From Alphaproteobacteria bacterium (GTDB taxonomy: Bacteria > Pseudomonadota > Alphaproteobacteria > Acetobacterales > Acetobacteraceae), in NCBI GenBank assembly GCA_026400815.1, contig JAPLOI010000018.1:18747-82746 (forward strand): a stretch of 64,000 nt of DNA, given 5' to 3'. The notes beneath the pieces are model-generated. The model saw only the letters and a program-made list of their open reading frames with translations, had not been told where the DNA came from and searched no databases. Positions 53,231-61,349 of this stretch are shown piece by piece (positions within the stretch are counted from its first letter, which is position 1; every line of letters begins with the position of its first letter). A program made the position numbers and the translations under genes.

Positions 53231-54418
53231 ATGACCTTCAAAACCCTCGACGGCCTCGACGTCGCAGGCAAACGTGTCCTGCTGCGCGCCGACCTCAACG
53301 TGCCCGTGCGCGACGGCAAGATTTCCGACCTCACCCGCATCGAGCGCCTGTGCCCCACCATCCGCGAGCTGTCGCAGAAGGGCGCCCGCGTCATCGTGTG
53401 CAGCCATTTCGACCGCCCGAAGGGCAAGCGCGTGCCGGAAATGTCGCTGGCCCCGATGGCTGCGGCACTGGCCGAGGTGCTGGGCCGCAAGGTGGCCTTC
53501 GCCGATGATTGCATCGGCGCCCCGGCCGAGCAGGTCATCGCCGCCATGGCTCCTGGCGACATCGCGGTGCTGGAAAACACCCGCTACCACGCCGCCGAGG
53601 AAAAGAACGACCCCGCCTTCTCCGCCGAGCTGGCCAAGCTCTGCGACATCTTCGTCAACGACGCCTTCTCCGCCGCCCACCGCGCCCATGCCAGCACGGA
53701 GGGCGTGGCCCATCTGCGCCCCGCCTATGCCGGCCGGCTGATGCAGGCGGAGCTGGAGGCCCTGGGCGCCGCCCTGCTGCACCCGCAGCGCCCGGTGATG
53801 GCGATTGTCGGCGGCGCCAAGGTCTCCACCAAGCTCGATCTGCTCGGCAACCTCGTCGGCCGCGTGGATGTGCTGGTGATCGGCGGCGCCATGGCCAACA
53901 CCTTCCTCGCCGCACAGGGCGTGCAGGTCGGCAAGTCCCTGCAGGAAGGGGAGATGCATGCCACGGCGCTGGAAATCCTCGGCAAGGCGAACGAAGCCGG
54001 CTGCGAGATCGTCCTGCCGGTGGATGCCGTGGTGGCCACCGAGTTCAAGCCCAACCCCGCGACGCAAACCGTGCCCGTGGGCAGCGTGCCGGCCGATGCC
54101 ATGATCCTCGATGTCGGCCCCGCCTCGGTCGCCGCCCTCATCGCCAAGCTCGCCGCGGTGAAGACCCTGGTCTGGAACGGCCCGCTCGGCGCCTTCGAAA
54201 CCCCGCCCTTCGATACCGCCACCGTGGCCCTGGCCAAGGCGGTCGCCCAGGCCACCCAGGCCGGCGCCCTGCGCAGCGTGGCCGGCGGCGGCGACACCGT
54301 CTCCGCCCTGCGCAATGCCGGCGTGGCGGAGCAGATGACCTATGTCTCCAGCGCCGGCGGGGCCTTCCTGGAATGGATGGAAGGCAAGACCCTGCCTGGC
54401 GTCGCGGCCCTCGGATAA
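53231..54418 (+). CDS. pgk: Phosphoglycerate kinase
   Basis: A 395-residue [15 protein letters not shown] near residue 21 and SHFDRPKG hold the substrate-binding Asp/Arg/His; [15 protein letters not shown] and the C-terminal [13 protein letters not shown] bind ATP. It makes ATP from 1,3-bisphosphoglycerate. GGAG at 53221-53224 is six bases before ATG 53231; the upstream ATG at 53219 would place the site inside the gene. The open frame upstream runs through the repeat element and is not coding. With the element ending 18 bases earlier, its promoter must lie within or before the element. Confidence 0.95.
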   Translation: MTFKTLDGLDVAGKRVLLRADLNVPVRDGKISDLTRIERLCPTIRELSQKGARVIVCSHFDRPKGKRVPEMSLAPMAAALAEVLGRKVAFADDCIGAPAEQVIAAMAPGDIAVLENTRYHAAEEKNDPAFSAELAKLCDIFVNDAFSAAHRAHASTEGVAHLRPAYAGRLMQAELEALGAALLHPQRPVMAIVGGAKVSTKLDLLGNLVGRVDVLVIGGAMANTFLAAQGVQVGKSLQEGEMHATALEILGKANEAGCEIVLPVDAVVATEFKPNPATQTVPVGSVPADAMILDVGPASVAALIAKLAAVKTLVWNGPLGAFETPPFDTATVALAKAVAQATQAGALRSVAGGGDTVSALRNAGVAEQMTYVSSAGGAFLEWMEGKTLPGVAALG

Positions 54419-54488
54419 TGGATGGCGGCGCCGGAATCCTCCGGTGCCGTTCACCACTCCTTAATCGGGCTCGAGTCATGTTCTCCGC

Positions 54489-54740
54489 ATGATCTCGAAC
54501 ACATCCCTCTCCGCCTTCTCGGCCGCCGACATGCGCCCCGCGGATTCGCGTGGTGTTCGTCCGCCCCCGCCCTCCTCCGAACGCGCGCCCGTCGACGCCA
54601 CCACCCGCGTCGACCGCGTGCGCAGCCAGGCCGAAAGCCCGGGAGCCCAAAAGCTGCTGGCGCCCGATGCCAGCAACGGCCCGGCGCCCACGCCCGGCCG
54701 CAACATGCCGCGCGGCTCGCTCCTCGACCTCTCCGTCTGA
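54489..54740 (+). CDS. Small hypothetical protein
   Basis: An 83-residue protein, Pro/Ser/Arg-rich and probably disordered, ending in NMPRGSLLDLSV. No membrane or signal segment, no known domain. Third codon positions are strongly GC-biased to the last codon, which supports coding. The upstream stretch CACTCCTTAATCGGGC is AT-richer than its surroundings and may carry a promoter. No recognised family. Confidence 0.6.
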   Translation: MISNTSLSAFSAADMRPADSRGVRPPPPSSERAPVDATTRVDRVRSQAESPGAQKLLAPDASNGPAPTPGRNMPRGSLLDLSV

Positions 54741-54807
54741 CGCGAAGCTGATGTGACTCCCGCACGCAGGGATTGAAATCCCGCGCCGGGATTGGCACTT
54801 TGCCCAC

Positions 54808-55356
54808 ATGGCAGATTTCGAGCGCCGCATCCCTGAAGGCGACAACCGCGAGCGCAACGTGTGCCGCGATTGCGGCCATGTCGCCTACGAAAACCCCAAG
54901 ATCGTCGTCGGCTCCGTCGTCGCCCACGAAGGCCGCGTGCTGCTCTGCCGCCGCGCCATCGAACCGCGCCGCGACTACTGGACCCTGCCCGCCGGCTACA
55001 TGGAACTCGGCGAAACCGTCCAGGCCGGCGCCATCCGTGAGGCGCAGGAGGAAGCCGAGGCCGACATCGCGCTGGATGGCGTGCTCGCCATGTATTCCAT
55101 CAGCCGCATCGGCCAGGTGCAGGTGATCTTCCGCGCCCGCTTCGCCGACCCCACCCAGCCGCACTTCTCCGCCGGCCCCGAAAGCCTGGAAGTCGGCCTG
55201 TTCCACTGGGACGAGATCCCGTGGGACCGTATCGCCTTCCCCACCGTGCGCTGGGCGCTGGATGCCTGGCGCACCAACCAAACCGGCCCGCTCGGCGCGC
55301 CCGCCGGCAACCCGCCGGAAGACCTCGCCGGCACCGCCCGCCTGGCGGGCGTCTGA
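54808..55356 (+). CDS. Nudix hydrolase with N-terminal zinc-ribbon-like segment
   Basis: A 182-residue Nudix protein. CRDCGHVAYENPK near residue 19 is a short zinc-ribbon-like knuckle (only one cysteine pair). The Nudix box spans 63-85: Gly63, Glu69, REAQEE at 77-82, with the Gly at position 84 replaced by Glu. The metal-binding Glu residues are kept. It hydrolyses a nucleoside diphosphate derivative, such as NADH or ADP-ribose. Its stop overlaps the next ATG by one base. Confidence 0.88.
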   Translation: MADFERRIPEGDNRERNVCRDCGHVAYENPKIVVGSVVAHEGRVLLCRRAIEPRRDYWTLPAGYMELGETVQAGAIREAQEEAEADIALDGVLAMYSISRIGQVQVIFRARFADPTQPHFSAGPESLEVGLFHWDEIPWDRIAFPTVRWALDAWRTNQTGPLGAPAGNPPEDLAGTARLAGV

Positions 55357-55748
55357 TGCGCCTCCCGTTCGCCCTCCTGGCCCTGGCCCTGGCCACCCCC
55401 GCGCTCTCCATCCCCACCCTGGCCGACACCCCCACGCTGCTGCCCGGCACCATGCCCTCGCTCAGCCAGGGCCGCCCCAGCGCGCCACGCTTCTCCCCCG
55501 CCCCGGTGCCAGACCCAGACCTGCGCGCCCCGCGCAGCCAACGCGACCCCAACGCGGTGGAAATCGTCCCCGGCCTCACCCGCACCAACACCGGCCGCGC
55601 CCTGGCCGGAGACGGCTTCACGCCGGGATCCGCCTATAGCGGCGAGCTGGAACGCCGCAACGGCCGCGGCGGCCTCGGCTCCACCCTGGCACCCAGCGTC
55701 AATATGCGGATGCCGCTGCAGGTGGAGTTTGGGGCGCCGAAGCAGTAA
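55356..55748 (+). CDS. Small exported hypothetical protein
   Basis: A 130-residue protein with a Sec signal peptide (RLPFALLALALATPALS), then a Pro/Arg-rich mature region with no recognised domain (GRALAGDGFTPGSAYSGELERRN). ATG 55356 overlaps the Nudix stop (TGATG), so translation is coupled; the frame is open to 55221 but that is inside the Nudix gene. GC-rich third positions. It ends at a palindromic element. Confidence 0.6.
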   Translation: MRLPFALLALALATPALSIPTLADTPTLLPGTMPSLSQGRPSAPRFSPAPVPDPDLRAPRSQRDPNAVEIVPGLTRTNTGRALAGDGFTPGSAYSGELERRNGRGGLGSTLAPSVNMRMPLQVEFGAPKQ

Positions 55749-55751
55749 GGG

Positions 55752-55896
55752 AAGAGTCTTCTTTTTCTGAAGAAAAAGAAGCAAAAAGACTTTCATTCGT
55801 CCGCCAAATGAAACGCCCGGTCCTCCTTGCGGAAAACCGGGCGCCAACAAACAAAAGTTTTTTGGTTCTTTTTTTCAAAAAAGAACCGCTTGCTTC
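55752..55896 (+). repeat. Palindromic element copy 5 (both arms)
   Basis: Left hairpin 55758-55781 (CTTCTTTTTCT/AGAAAAAGAAG around GA). Right hairpin 55864-55887 (GGTTCTTTTTT/AAAAAAGAACC around TC). The core contains a perfect 8-bp stem, CGCCCGGT (55814-55821) with ACCGGGCG (55836-55843). It lies between the convergent exported-protein gene and the decarboxylase gene. Confidence 0.9.
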
Positions 55897-55897
55897 C

Positions 55898-57025
55898 TCA
55901 GATGTAGTGCTCCGCCAACGGCGCAAACCCATTGAAGCGCTGGCTGGCATAGGTCGTCACGTAAGCCCCGGTGCTCAGCAGCTCCACCCGGTCCCCGCTC
56001 CGCAGCGCCATCGGCAGGCGGTAGTTGGACTTCTCGTAGAGAATATCGGCGCCATCGCAGGTTGGCCCGGCGATCGCCACGGGGCCCATCTCGCCGCCGT
56101 CATGCGGGGTGGCGATGCGATACTTGATGGATTCGCCCTCGGTCTCCGCCAGCCCGCCGAAACGGCCGATATCCAGGTACACCCAGCGCGTGGGGTCGTC
56201 CCCCTTGCGGGACACCAGCACCACCTCGGCCGAAACCACGCCGGCATCGCCCACCACGGCGCGGCCCGGCTCGATCAGGATGTCAGGCAGGTCATTGCCG
56301 AAATGCTCCACCATCGCGCCCATGATGGCATTGGCGAAAGCGTCGATCGGCGGCACCTCGTCGCGGTAGCGGATCGGGAAGCCGCCGCCCAGGTTCACCA
56401 TGCGCAGGTTCACCCCGGCCGACTTCAGGTCGGTGAACAGCATCGCCACGCGGGCGATCGCCGCCTCGTAGCTGCCCGTGGTGGTCTGCTGGCTGCCCAC
56501 GTGGAAGGACAGGCCGCAGGCATCAAGCCCCAGGTCACCGGCCCGCAGCATCAGCGCGCGGGCATGCTCCACCGTGGTGCCGAACTTGCGCGAAAGCGGC
56601 CAGTCGGCGCCGGCATTCTCCACCAGGATGCGGCAATACACCCGGCTGCGCGGCGCATGTGCCGCGATCTTCTCCAGTTCCTCGTCGGAATCGAACGCGA
56701 ACATATCCACGCCCGCGTTGTGGGCGCGCTGGATGGCCGAAACCTTCTTCACCGTGTTGCCGAAGCTGATCGCCTGCGGCAGCGCACCGGCCGCGATGCA
56801 GGCATCGATCTCCTCGATCCCCGCGGCATCGAAGCGCGAGCCGAGCATCACCAACCGATCCAGGATCTGCGGCGCCGGGTTGGCCTTCACCGCGTAGTAG
56901 ATCTGCGCCAGCGGCAACGCATCGCGTATCGCGCGGAAATTGCTTTCCACACGGTCAACATCAAGCACCAGGCACGGCGTGGCCGGCTGATGGTCAGCAA
57001 GGAAGCGAGCGATCTTATGTGTCAT
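55898..57025 (-). CDS. Type III PLP ornithine/lysine decarboxylase
   Basis: A 375-residue alanine-racemase-fold decarboxylase (eukaryotic ODC group). Lys47 in YYAVKANP binds PLP; GLSFHVGSQ near residue 195, the Gly-rich loop NLGGGFPIRY, EPGRAVV, and GPTCDGADILYEK (Cys near 323) are all standard. It makes putrescine or cadaverine; bacterial members of this type can accept both ornithine and lysine. The gene has a long leader (57026-57185) with a hairpin next to the start, as seen before polyamine genes in alphaproteobacteria. GGGGGTT lies about six bases before the ATG. Confidence 0.9.
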   Translation of the reverse strand: MTHKIARFLADHQPATPCLVLDVDRVESNFRAIRDALPLAQIYYAVKANPAPQILDRLVMLGSRFDAAGIEEIDACIAAGALPQAISFGNTVKKVSAIQRAHNAGVDMFAFDSDEELEKIAAHAPRSRVYCRILVENAGADWPLSRKFGTTVEHARALMLRAGDLGLDACGLSFHVGSQQTTTGSYEAAIARVAMLFTDLKSAGVNLRMVNLGGGFPIRYRDEVPPIDAFANAIMGAMVEHFGNDLPDILIEPGRAVVGDAGVVSAEVVLVSRKGDDPTRWVYLDIGRFGGLAETEGESIKYRIATPHDGGEMGPVAIAGPTCDGADILYEKSNYRLPMALRSGDRVELLSTGAYVTTYASQRFNGFAPLAEHYI

Positions 57026-57185
57026 CGCGCGGAACCCCCTATGAAACGTCCGCCTGTTCAGGCGACGGACGAAGTTGCGAAACGGTCGAACGAACCAGCG
57101 ACCAGACGGATTGGCCCGTGCGCAAAAACCCTGCGTCGGGACCCGGAGTGCCAGAACGCTTGACGTCGTTACGTAACCCTAGGGA
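57026..57185 (-). promoter_or_regulatory. Structured decarboxylase leader, speF-type candidate
   Basis: The 160 bases upstream of the decarboxylase contain a strong hairpin at 57047-57071 (CGCCTG/CAGGCG closed by two bases, extended by CGTC/GACG after a three-base bulge) 21 bases before the ATG, and other short inverted repeats. Alphaproteobacterial speF genes are known to carry a conserved leader RNA (speF motif). Position and gene fit; the consensus itself I could not check. Confidence 0.4.
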
Positions 57186-57385
57186 GTTCGCCCGCCCTCA
57201 CGCCCCGGGGGGCGGAAAAGAGGTTTGGTTGAACAAGGCGGGCCAGAGGCACGTGCGTTGCTGCGTGAAGGGGCAAATAGGACCCCCTCCCCCCCGGCGC
57301 AAGTGATTTTTTCGCCCGCATTTGCGCTGGCCTCGCATGCCCGCCTGTGCTGGGAGTGTGCGTGTCGCCCTCATGGGAGAACCCG
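57186..57385. other. Intergenic region between decarboxylase leader and YihY gene
   Basis: About 200 bases with no gene. A GC-rich inverted repeat CGCCCC/GGGGCG lies at 57201-57214. A purine-rich stretch near 57215-57240 and a T-run at 57306-57312 are the only AT-rich parts. The divergent promoters for both flanking genes must lie here, but no clear boxes are seen. Confidence 0.35.
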
Positions 57386-58276
57386 TTGAACGACGCAGCT
57401 TTTCCGTCGAACGAACCCGCAGTGCAGGGGCCCGGCTGGTGGGCCGCGGTGGTGCGCACCTTCTGGCGAATCCAAAGCCACCGCACCGGCCTCGTCGCCG
57501 CCGGCTGCGCCTTCTACGCCACGCTGGCGCTGTTCCCCGCGCTCTCCATGCTCGTCTCCCTCTACGGCCTCGCCTTCGATCCCAACAGCGTCGCCCAGCA
57601 GATGGAATTGCTGGAAGGATTGCTGCCGCCCGATGCCTACACCCTGATCGGCCGCCAGGTGGCCGATCTCGTCGGCCGCCCGCGCGAAACCCTGGGCTGG
57701 AGCCTCGGCCTCAGCGCCGCCGTGGCGCTCTGGTCCGCCTCCACCGGCACCAAAAGCATGATCGCCGCCCTCAACCTCGCCTACGACGAGGAGGAACGCC
57801 GCAGCATCCTCGGCTTCCAGGCGGTGGGCCTGGCCATGACCTTCGCCTCCATCATGGGCGCCATCGTCACCGTGGGCGTGCTGGTGGCCCTGCCGCGGGT
57901 GATCGATATCCTGGCCCTGCCCACCGGCACCGCGGGGCTGGTGCATTGGGCCAGCGTGCTGGTGCTGGTGGGCTTCGTCTTCGCCTCGCTCGCCTTCCTC
58001 TATGCCGCCGGCCCCTCCCGCCTGCGCGGCCACCAGCGCCGCGTGCTGCCCGGCGTGCTGCTGGCCACCCTGCTCTGGCTCGTCTCCAGCGCCCTGTTCA
58101 CCGTCTACGCCACCCATTTCGCCAGCTTCGGCTCGGTCTACGGCCCGCTCGCCGCAGTCGCCGCCGTCATGCTGTGGTTCTGGGTCTCGGCCTACGTGGT
58201 GCTGCTGGGCGCAGAGCTGAACTCGGCGCTGGAGAAGGCACGCGCCGGGTTTGCCAGCACGCCAGCCAGTGCCTAG
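57386..58276 (+). CDS. YihY/BrkB family membrane protein
   Basis: A 296-residue membrane protein of the YihY (UPF0761) family with five to six helices. GLVAAGCAFYATLALFPALSMLVSLYGL and the later WVSAYVVLLGAELNSALEKA are the conserved blocks. Function unresolved: older work calls it RNase BN, which is not supported. The start is uncertain: TTG 57386 has GGGAGA at the right distance, while GTG 57356 or 57362 would extend it. The SDR gene follows 36 bases later. Confidence 0.82.
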   Translation: MNDAAFPSNEPAVQGPGWWAAVVRTFWRIQSHRTGLVAAGCAFYATLALFPALSMLVSLYGLAFDPNSVAQQMELLEGLLPPDAYTLIGRQVADLVGRPRETLGWSLGLSAAVALWSASTGTKSMIAALNLAYDEEERRSILGFQAVGLAMTFASIMGAIVTVGVLVALPRVIDILALPTGTAGLVHWASVLVLVGFVFASLAFLYAAGPSRLRGHQRRVLPGVLLATLLWLVSSALFTVYATHFASFGSVYGPLAAVAAVMLWFWVSAYVVLLGAELNSALEKARAGFASTPASA

Positions 58277-58312
58277 GGTTCGTCCGAAGGAAACGACTCA
58301 AGGAAACGATCG

Positions 58313-59131
58313 ATGGCCGCTGTGGTGAATCCAAACGGAACTCTGGCCGGCAAGGTCGCACTGATCACCGGCGCCAGCCGTGGCATCGGCGCCGCGGTGG
58401 CCGCCCGCCTGGCGATGGAAGGTGCCAAGGTCGTCTGCACCGCCCGCACCACCGACCAGGCCGAAAGCCGCCTGCCCGGCACCCTCACCGAAACCGTAGA
58501 GCGCATCAACCGCGCCGGCGGCAAGGCCGTGGGCGTGAAGGCCGACCTCGCCCAGGCCTCCGACCGCGAACGCCTCTACGAGGAAACCCTGGCCGCCTAC
58601 GGCTCGCCCGATATCCTGGTGAACAACGCCGCCGTCACCTTCTTCATCCCCATCGAAACCTTCCCCTCGAAGCGCTTCGACCTGATGATGGAAGTCCAGG
58701 TCTGGGCCGCCCTGCACCTCAGCCAGCTCGTCCTGCCCAAGATGCGCGAACGCAAGGGCGGCGCCATCATCACCCTGTCCAGCGGCGCCGCCATCCACCC
58801 CGCCCGCCCCTTCGAAGGCGTGCGCCCCGGCGGCACCGTCTACGGCATGTGCAAGGCCGCCCTGGAACGCTTCAGCACCGGCCTCGCCTCCGAAGTCTAC
58901 GCCGACAACATCTCCGTCAACGCCATCTCCCCCGGCCTCGTCGACACCCCCGGCGTCGCCGTCCACGGCCTGATCAACGAGAACACCAAGCACCGCGTCT
59001 CGCCGATCGAGAACATCGCCGAAGCCTGCTACCAGATCGCCACCCGCGACCCGAAGGCCATGACCGGCCGCATCGACCACGCCGCCCCGTTCCTCGCGGA
59101 GTTGGGGATTACTCCGTCCGAGTTGATCTGA
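58313..59131 (+). CDS. Short-chain dehydrogenase/reductase
   Basis: A 272-residue SDR. ITGASRGIG near residues 19-27 binds the cofactor, NNAAVTFF near 102 replaces the usual NNAG block, the catalytic Ser is in ITLSSGAAIHP, and Tyr/Lys in YGMCKAALE. It is slightly longer than average because of loops around residues 45-60 and 145-155. AAGGAAACGATCG precedes ATG 58313. Substrate unknown. Confidence 0.87.
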   Translation: MAAVVNPNGTLAGKVALITGASRGIGAAVAARLAMEGAKVVCTARTTDQAESRLPGTLTETVERINRAGGKAVGVKADLAQASDRERLYEETLAAYGSPDILVNNAAVTFFIPIETFPSKRFDLMMEVQVWAALHLSQLVLPKMRERKGGAIITLSSGAAIHPARPFEGVRPGGTVYGMCKAALERFSTGLASEVYADNISVNAISPGLVDTPGVAVHGLINENTKHRVSPIENIAEACYQIATRDPKAMTGRIDHAAPFLAELGITPSELI

Positions 59132-59136
59132 AGCAA

Positions 59137-59260
59137 GAAAGCGCGTTCTTTTTTGAAAAAAAGAAACAAAAAACTTTTGTCCGTTTGCCCGAGGGTTGAG
59201 CACCAGGCAAACGGATAAAGTTTTTTTGCTTCTTTTTGTTCACAAAAAGAAGACTCTTCC
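59137..59260 (-). repeat. Palindromic element copy 6 (both arms, inverted orientation)
   Basis: Here the order is reversed: the TTCTTTTTT/AAAAAAGAA hairpin comes first (59146-59165), and the CTTCTTTTTGT/ACAAAAAGAAG hairpin last (59229-59252, TC loop), followed by GACTCTTCC. The core pairs through CCGTTTGCC (59181-59189) and GGCAAACGG (59206-59214). It lies between two genes that both run to the right. Confidence 0.9.
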
Positions 59261-59356
59261 TTGACTCCGCCACAGCACCCTGCCCCCGGTTCGGATTTGC
59301 TGGACATCGCCTCGCCCACCCCTGATCCTGCGCCGCCGGAGCCGGGAGGCCACCCG

Positions 59357-59785
59357 ATGAGCGACTACGACACCGATGTGCTGGTCTGGAGCGAGCGCCA
59401 ATCCGCCCTGCTGCGCCGCCGCGCGACCGGGGAGCTGGTCAACGACGCGGAGCTGGACTGGCACAACATCGCCGAGGAGATCGAAAGCGTGGGGCGCAGC
59501 GAACGCCATGCCGTCGAATCGCTGCTGTTCCAGGCCCTGCTGCATCGGCTGAAGGCCGAGGCTTGGCCAGAAAGCCGCGATGCCGAGAACTGGCTGGCCG
59601 AAGCCCGTGGCTTCATCTCCCAGGCCCGCCGCCGCTTCGTCCCCTCGATGCGGCAGAAGCTGGACCTACCGGGGCTCTACGCCGATGCGCTGGAGGCACT
59701 GCCCGCGATGATGGACGGCGCCTCACCAGGGCCAGTGCCGCAGCAATGCCCGGTGACACTGGATGCCTTGTTGGACCGGGACTAG
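59357..59785 (+). CDS. DUF29 family protein
   Basis: A 142-residue DUF29 protein: DYDTDVLVWSERQSALLRRR, ELDWHNIAEEIESVGRSERH and LLHRLKAEAWPESRDAENW are the family landmarks. Such proteins are all-helical, often multicopy in alphaproteobacteria and cyanobacteria, and of unknown function. GGGAGG is eight bases before ATG 59357; the open frame upstream to 59261 begins inside the repeat element. Confidence 0.88.
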   Translation: MSDYDTDVLVWSERQSALLRRRATGELVNDAELDWHNIAEEIESVGRSERHAVESLLFQALLHRLKAEAWPESRDAENWLAEARGFISQARRRFVPSMRQKLDLPGLYADALEALPAMMDGASPGPVPQQCPVTLDALLDRD

Positions 59786-59818
59786 GCCGGAGACAGGCTA
59801 GGCGAAGGTCTCCAGCCC

Positions 59819-60211
59819 ATGGTCAGCCAGATCGGCGCGATTGTCCTGGAATGGTTGGTATCCCTCGCCGCGGCCATCCTTGAGCTCATCCTGCGGCTGA
59901 TGATAACGGCAAGAACGGCCGTGCGTTTCCTGTGCTCCGCCCGCTTCCGCGCCGAGTATCGCACCAGGTATCGGGATCGCCCTGCCCTGCTATGGGTCAG
60001 GCTGGGCGCCAGCGGCGCGGCGTTTGGCCTGCTGGTCCTCCTGGCCGCCTGGGTCGTGCAGCTTGCCACGCAGGAACATGTCGAACCGGCCATGGACCGC
60101 CATGCGCGCATCGAAACGCGTCTTGGGATCTGGGCATTGGAAGTATCGCGCCGGCTCTCTCATCGCGCCACGGAGGATGCGGCCGGCGCATCACCCAAAC
60201 CAGCGCCCTGA
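59819..60211 (+). CDS. Small membrane protein, hypothetical
   Basis: A 130-residue protein with two hydrophobic stretches (IVLEWLVSLAAAILELILRLMI in part, and SGAAFGLLVLLAAWVVQLA), separated by a basic loop. It could span the membrane twice. No family recognised. It follows the DUF29 gene by 33 bases. GC-biased third positions support it. Confidence 0.55.
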   Translation: MVSQIGAIVLEWLVSLAAAILELILRLMITARTAVRFLCSARFRAEYRTRYRDRPALLWVRLGASGAAFGLLVLLAAWVVQLATQEHVEPAMDRHARIETRLGIWALEVSRRLSHRATEDAAGASPKPAP

Positions 60212-60246
60212 AGCGCGCATTGCCGCCATAGGTTCGAAGCCCCCCC

Positions 60247-61254
60247 CTACCATCGCATCCCCGGCGCCCCCTTCCCCGGCGCCCCGCGCAAGGAATGCAG
60301 GCTCGGCCATTCCGTGAAGGGCAGGTAGCGCTTGGCCAGGAACTGGTAGGTGTCCAGGATCGCCCCCCACAGCCCCGCCTCGTCGTTGATGTCCAGCCCG
60401 GCCCACTGGTCCAGCACCTCCTGCCAGCCCAGCCGCGCCCGATGCAGCGCGTTCCGATGGAACCGGATGACGTCAACCTGGCTGTCCGGGTCCGCCACCA
60501 GCCCGATGATGTCATCCATCAGCCCATCCAACGCCAGGAAGCGCTGCTGCAGCTCCGTCAGCGCCGTCGTGTGCAGGGTCCGCATCCGCACGATCGTGTC
60601 CCGGCGCCGCGCATCCAGCCGCGGGTTCGCGCTCTCGTACTGCCGGCACCGCCCGGCTATCCGCTCCACCCGGTCCAGCAGCTCGTCGCGCAGCGCCTCG
60701 ATGAAGGCGAATTCCTCCGCCAACTGCCCGATCCGCACCTCCACCGTCCCAGGCCCGTCCAGCCCCACCGTCTCCGCCGTCCGACGGTAGGCGGAGACCA
60801 TCTGGCTGCGCAGCTCCGGGTCCTGGTCGATCCGCTCCCAGCAGCGGATCTCGCCACCGGCCTCCTCCACCGCCGCCGGCCGCCACCAGCGCAGCAGCGC
60901 CACCCGCAGCCGCCGGTCCGCCCGGTGCCGGTGCAGGATGCTCGGCGTCCAGCTCGCCTGCCCGCTGGTCACCTCCGGCGGAAGCGCATCACCCGGCGCC
61001 AGCGCCGTCACATAATCCAGCGCCTCTTCCACCAGGCTCAGCATCTGGCCATCCGGCGTCTGCTCGGCAATCTCGAACTCGGCGCGCAGGCTGCCCAGGG
61101 GAATCGCCGCCTCCCCGTCCCCGAACGGCATCACCATCACGGGCGCGCCATCGGTCGCAGACCGCCGGAAGCTGATGCCGTCCACGCGGACAAACACGGG
61201 ATGGCTCAACGCGACATGGGTCGGCATCTGCGCCGAGGCTGAGTCGTTTGGCAT
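60247..61254 (-). CDS. Conserved-type hypothetical protein, unknown family
   Basis: A 335-residue soluble protein that I do not recognise. The N-terminal ~100 residues look beta-rich (VFVRVDGISFRRSATDG, PFGDGEAAIPLG), and the rest is helical, with conserved-looking blocks such as HRARLGWQEVLDQWAGLD and WGAILDTYQFLAKRYLPFTEWPS. There is no signal peptide or membrane helix. Third positions are strongly GC-rich along the whole length. It is monocistronic: neighbours on the same strand are 95 bases upstream (thiG). Confidence 0.65.
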   Translation of the reverse strand: MPNDSASAQMPTHVALSHPVFVRVDGISFRRSATDGAPVMVMPFGDGEAAIPLGSLRAEFEIAEQTPDGQMLSLVEEALDYVTALAPGDALPPEVTSGQASWTPSILHRHRADRRLRVALLRWWRPAAVEEAGGEIRCWERIDQDPELRSQMVSAYRRTAETVGLDGPGTVEVRIGQLAEEFAFIEALRDELLDRVERIAGRCRQYESANPRLDARRRDTIVRMRTLHTTALTELQQRFLALDGLMDDIIGLVADPDSQVDVIRFHRNALHRARLGWQEVLDQWAGLDINDEAGLWGAILDTYQFLAKRYLPFTEWPSLHSLRGAPGKGAPGMRW

Positions 61255-61349
61255 AGGGCGGTTCTTCCTGCTGCGAGGCGGAACACTCGACAGCGGATGT
61301 CACGGTAAAAGATGATCGGGTTATGAAATCTACAGATAAAGGCTCAGGC

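Noticed and set aside
48449..54457. A 2002-codon open frame on the minus strand across tkt, the chemoreceptor, gap and pgk
   Set aside because: It is antisense to four well-identified genes and its product is His/Gly/Ala/Gln-rich low-complexity sequence, the usual shadow of GC-rich third positions. It also reads through repeat copy 4.
54781..54807. Stretch GATTGAAATCCC before the Nudix gene as a CRISPR-like repeat
   Set aside because: It occurs once only, with no second copy or spacer.
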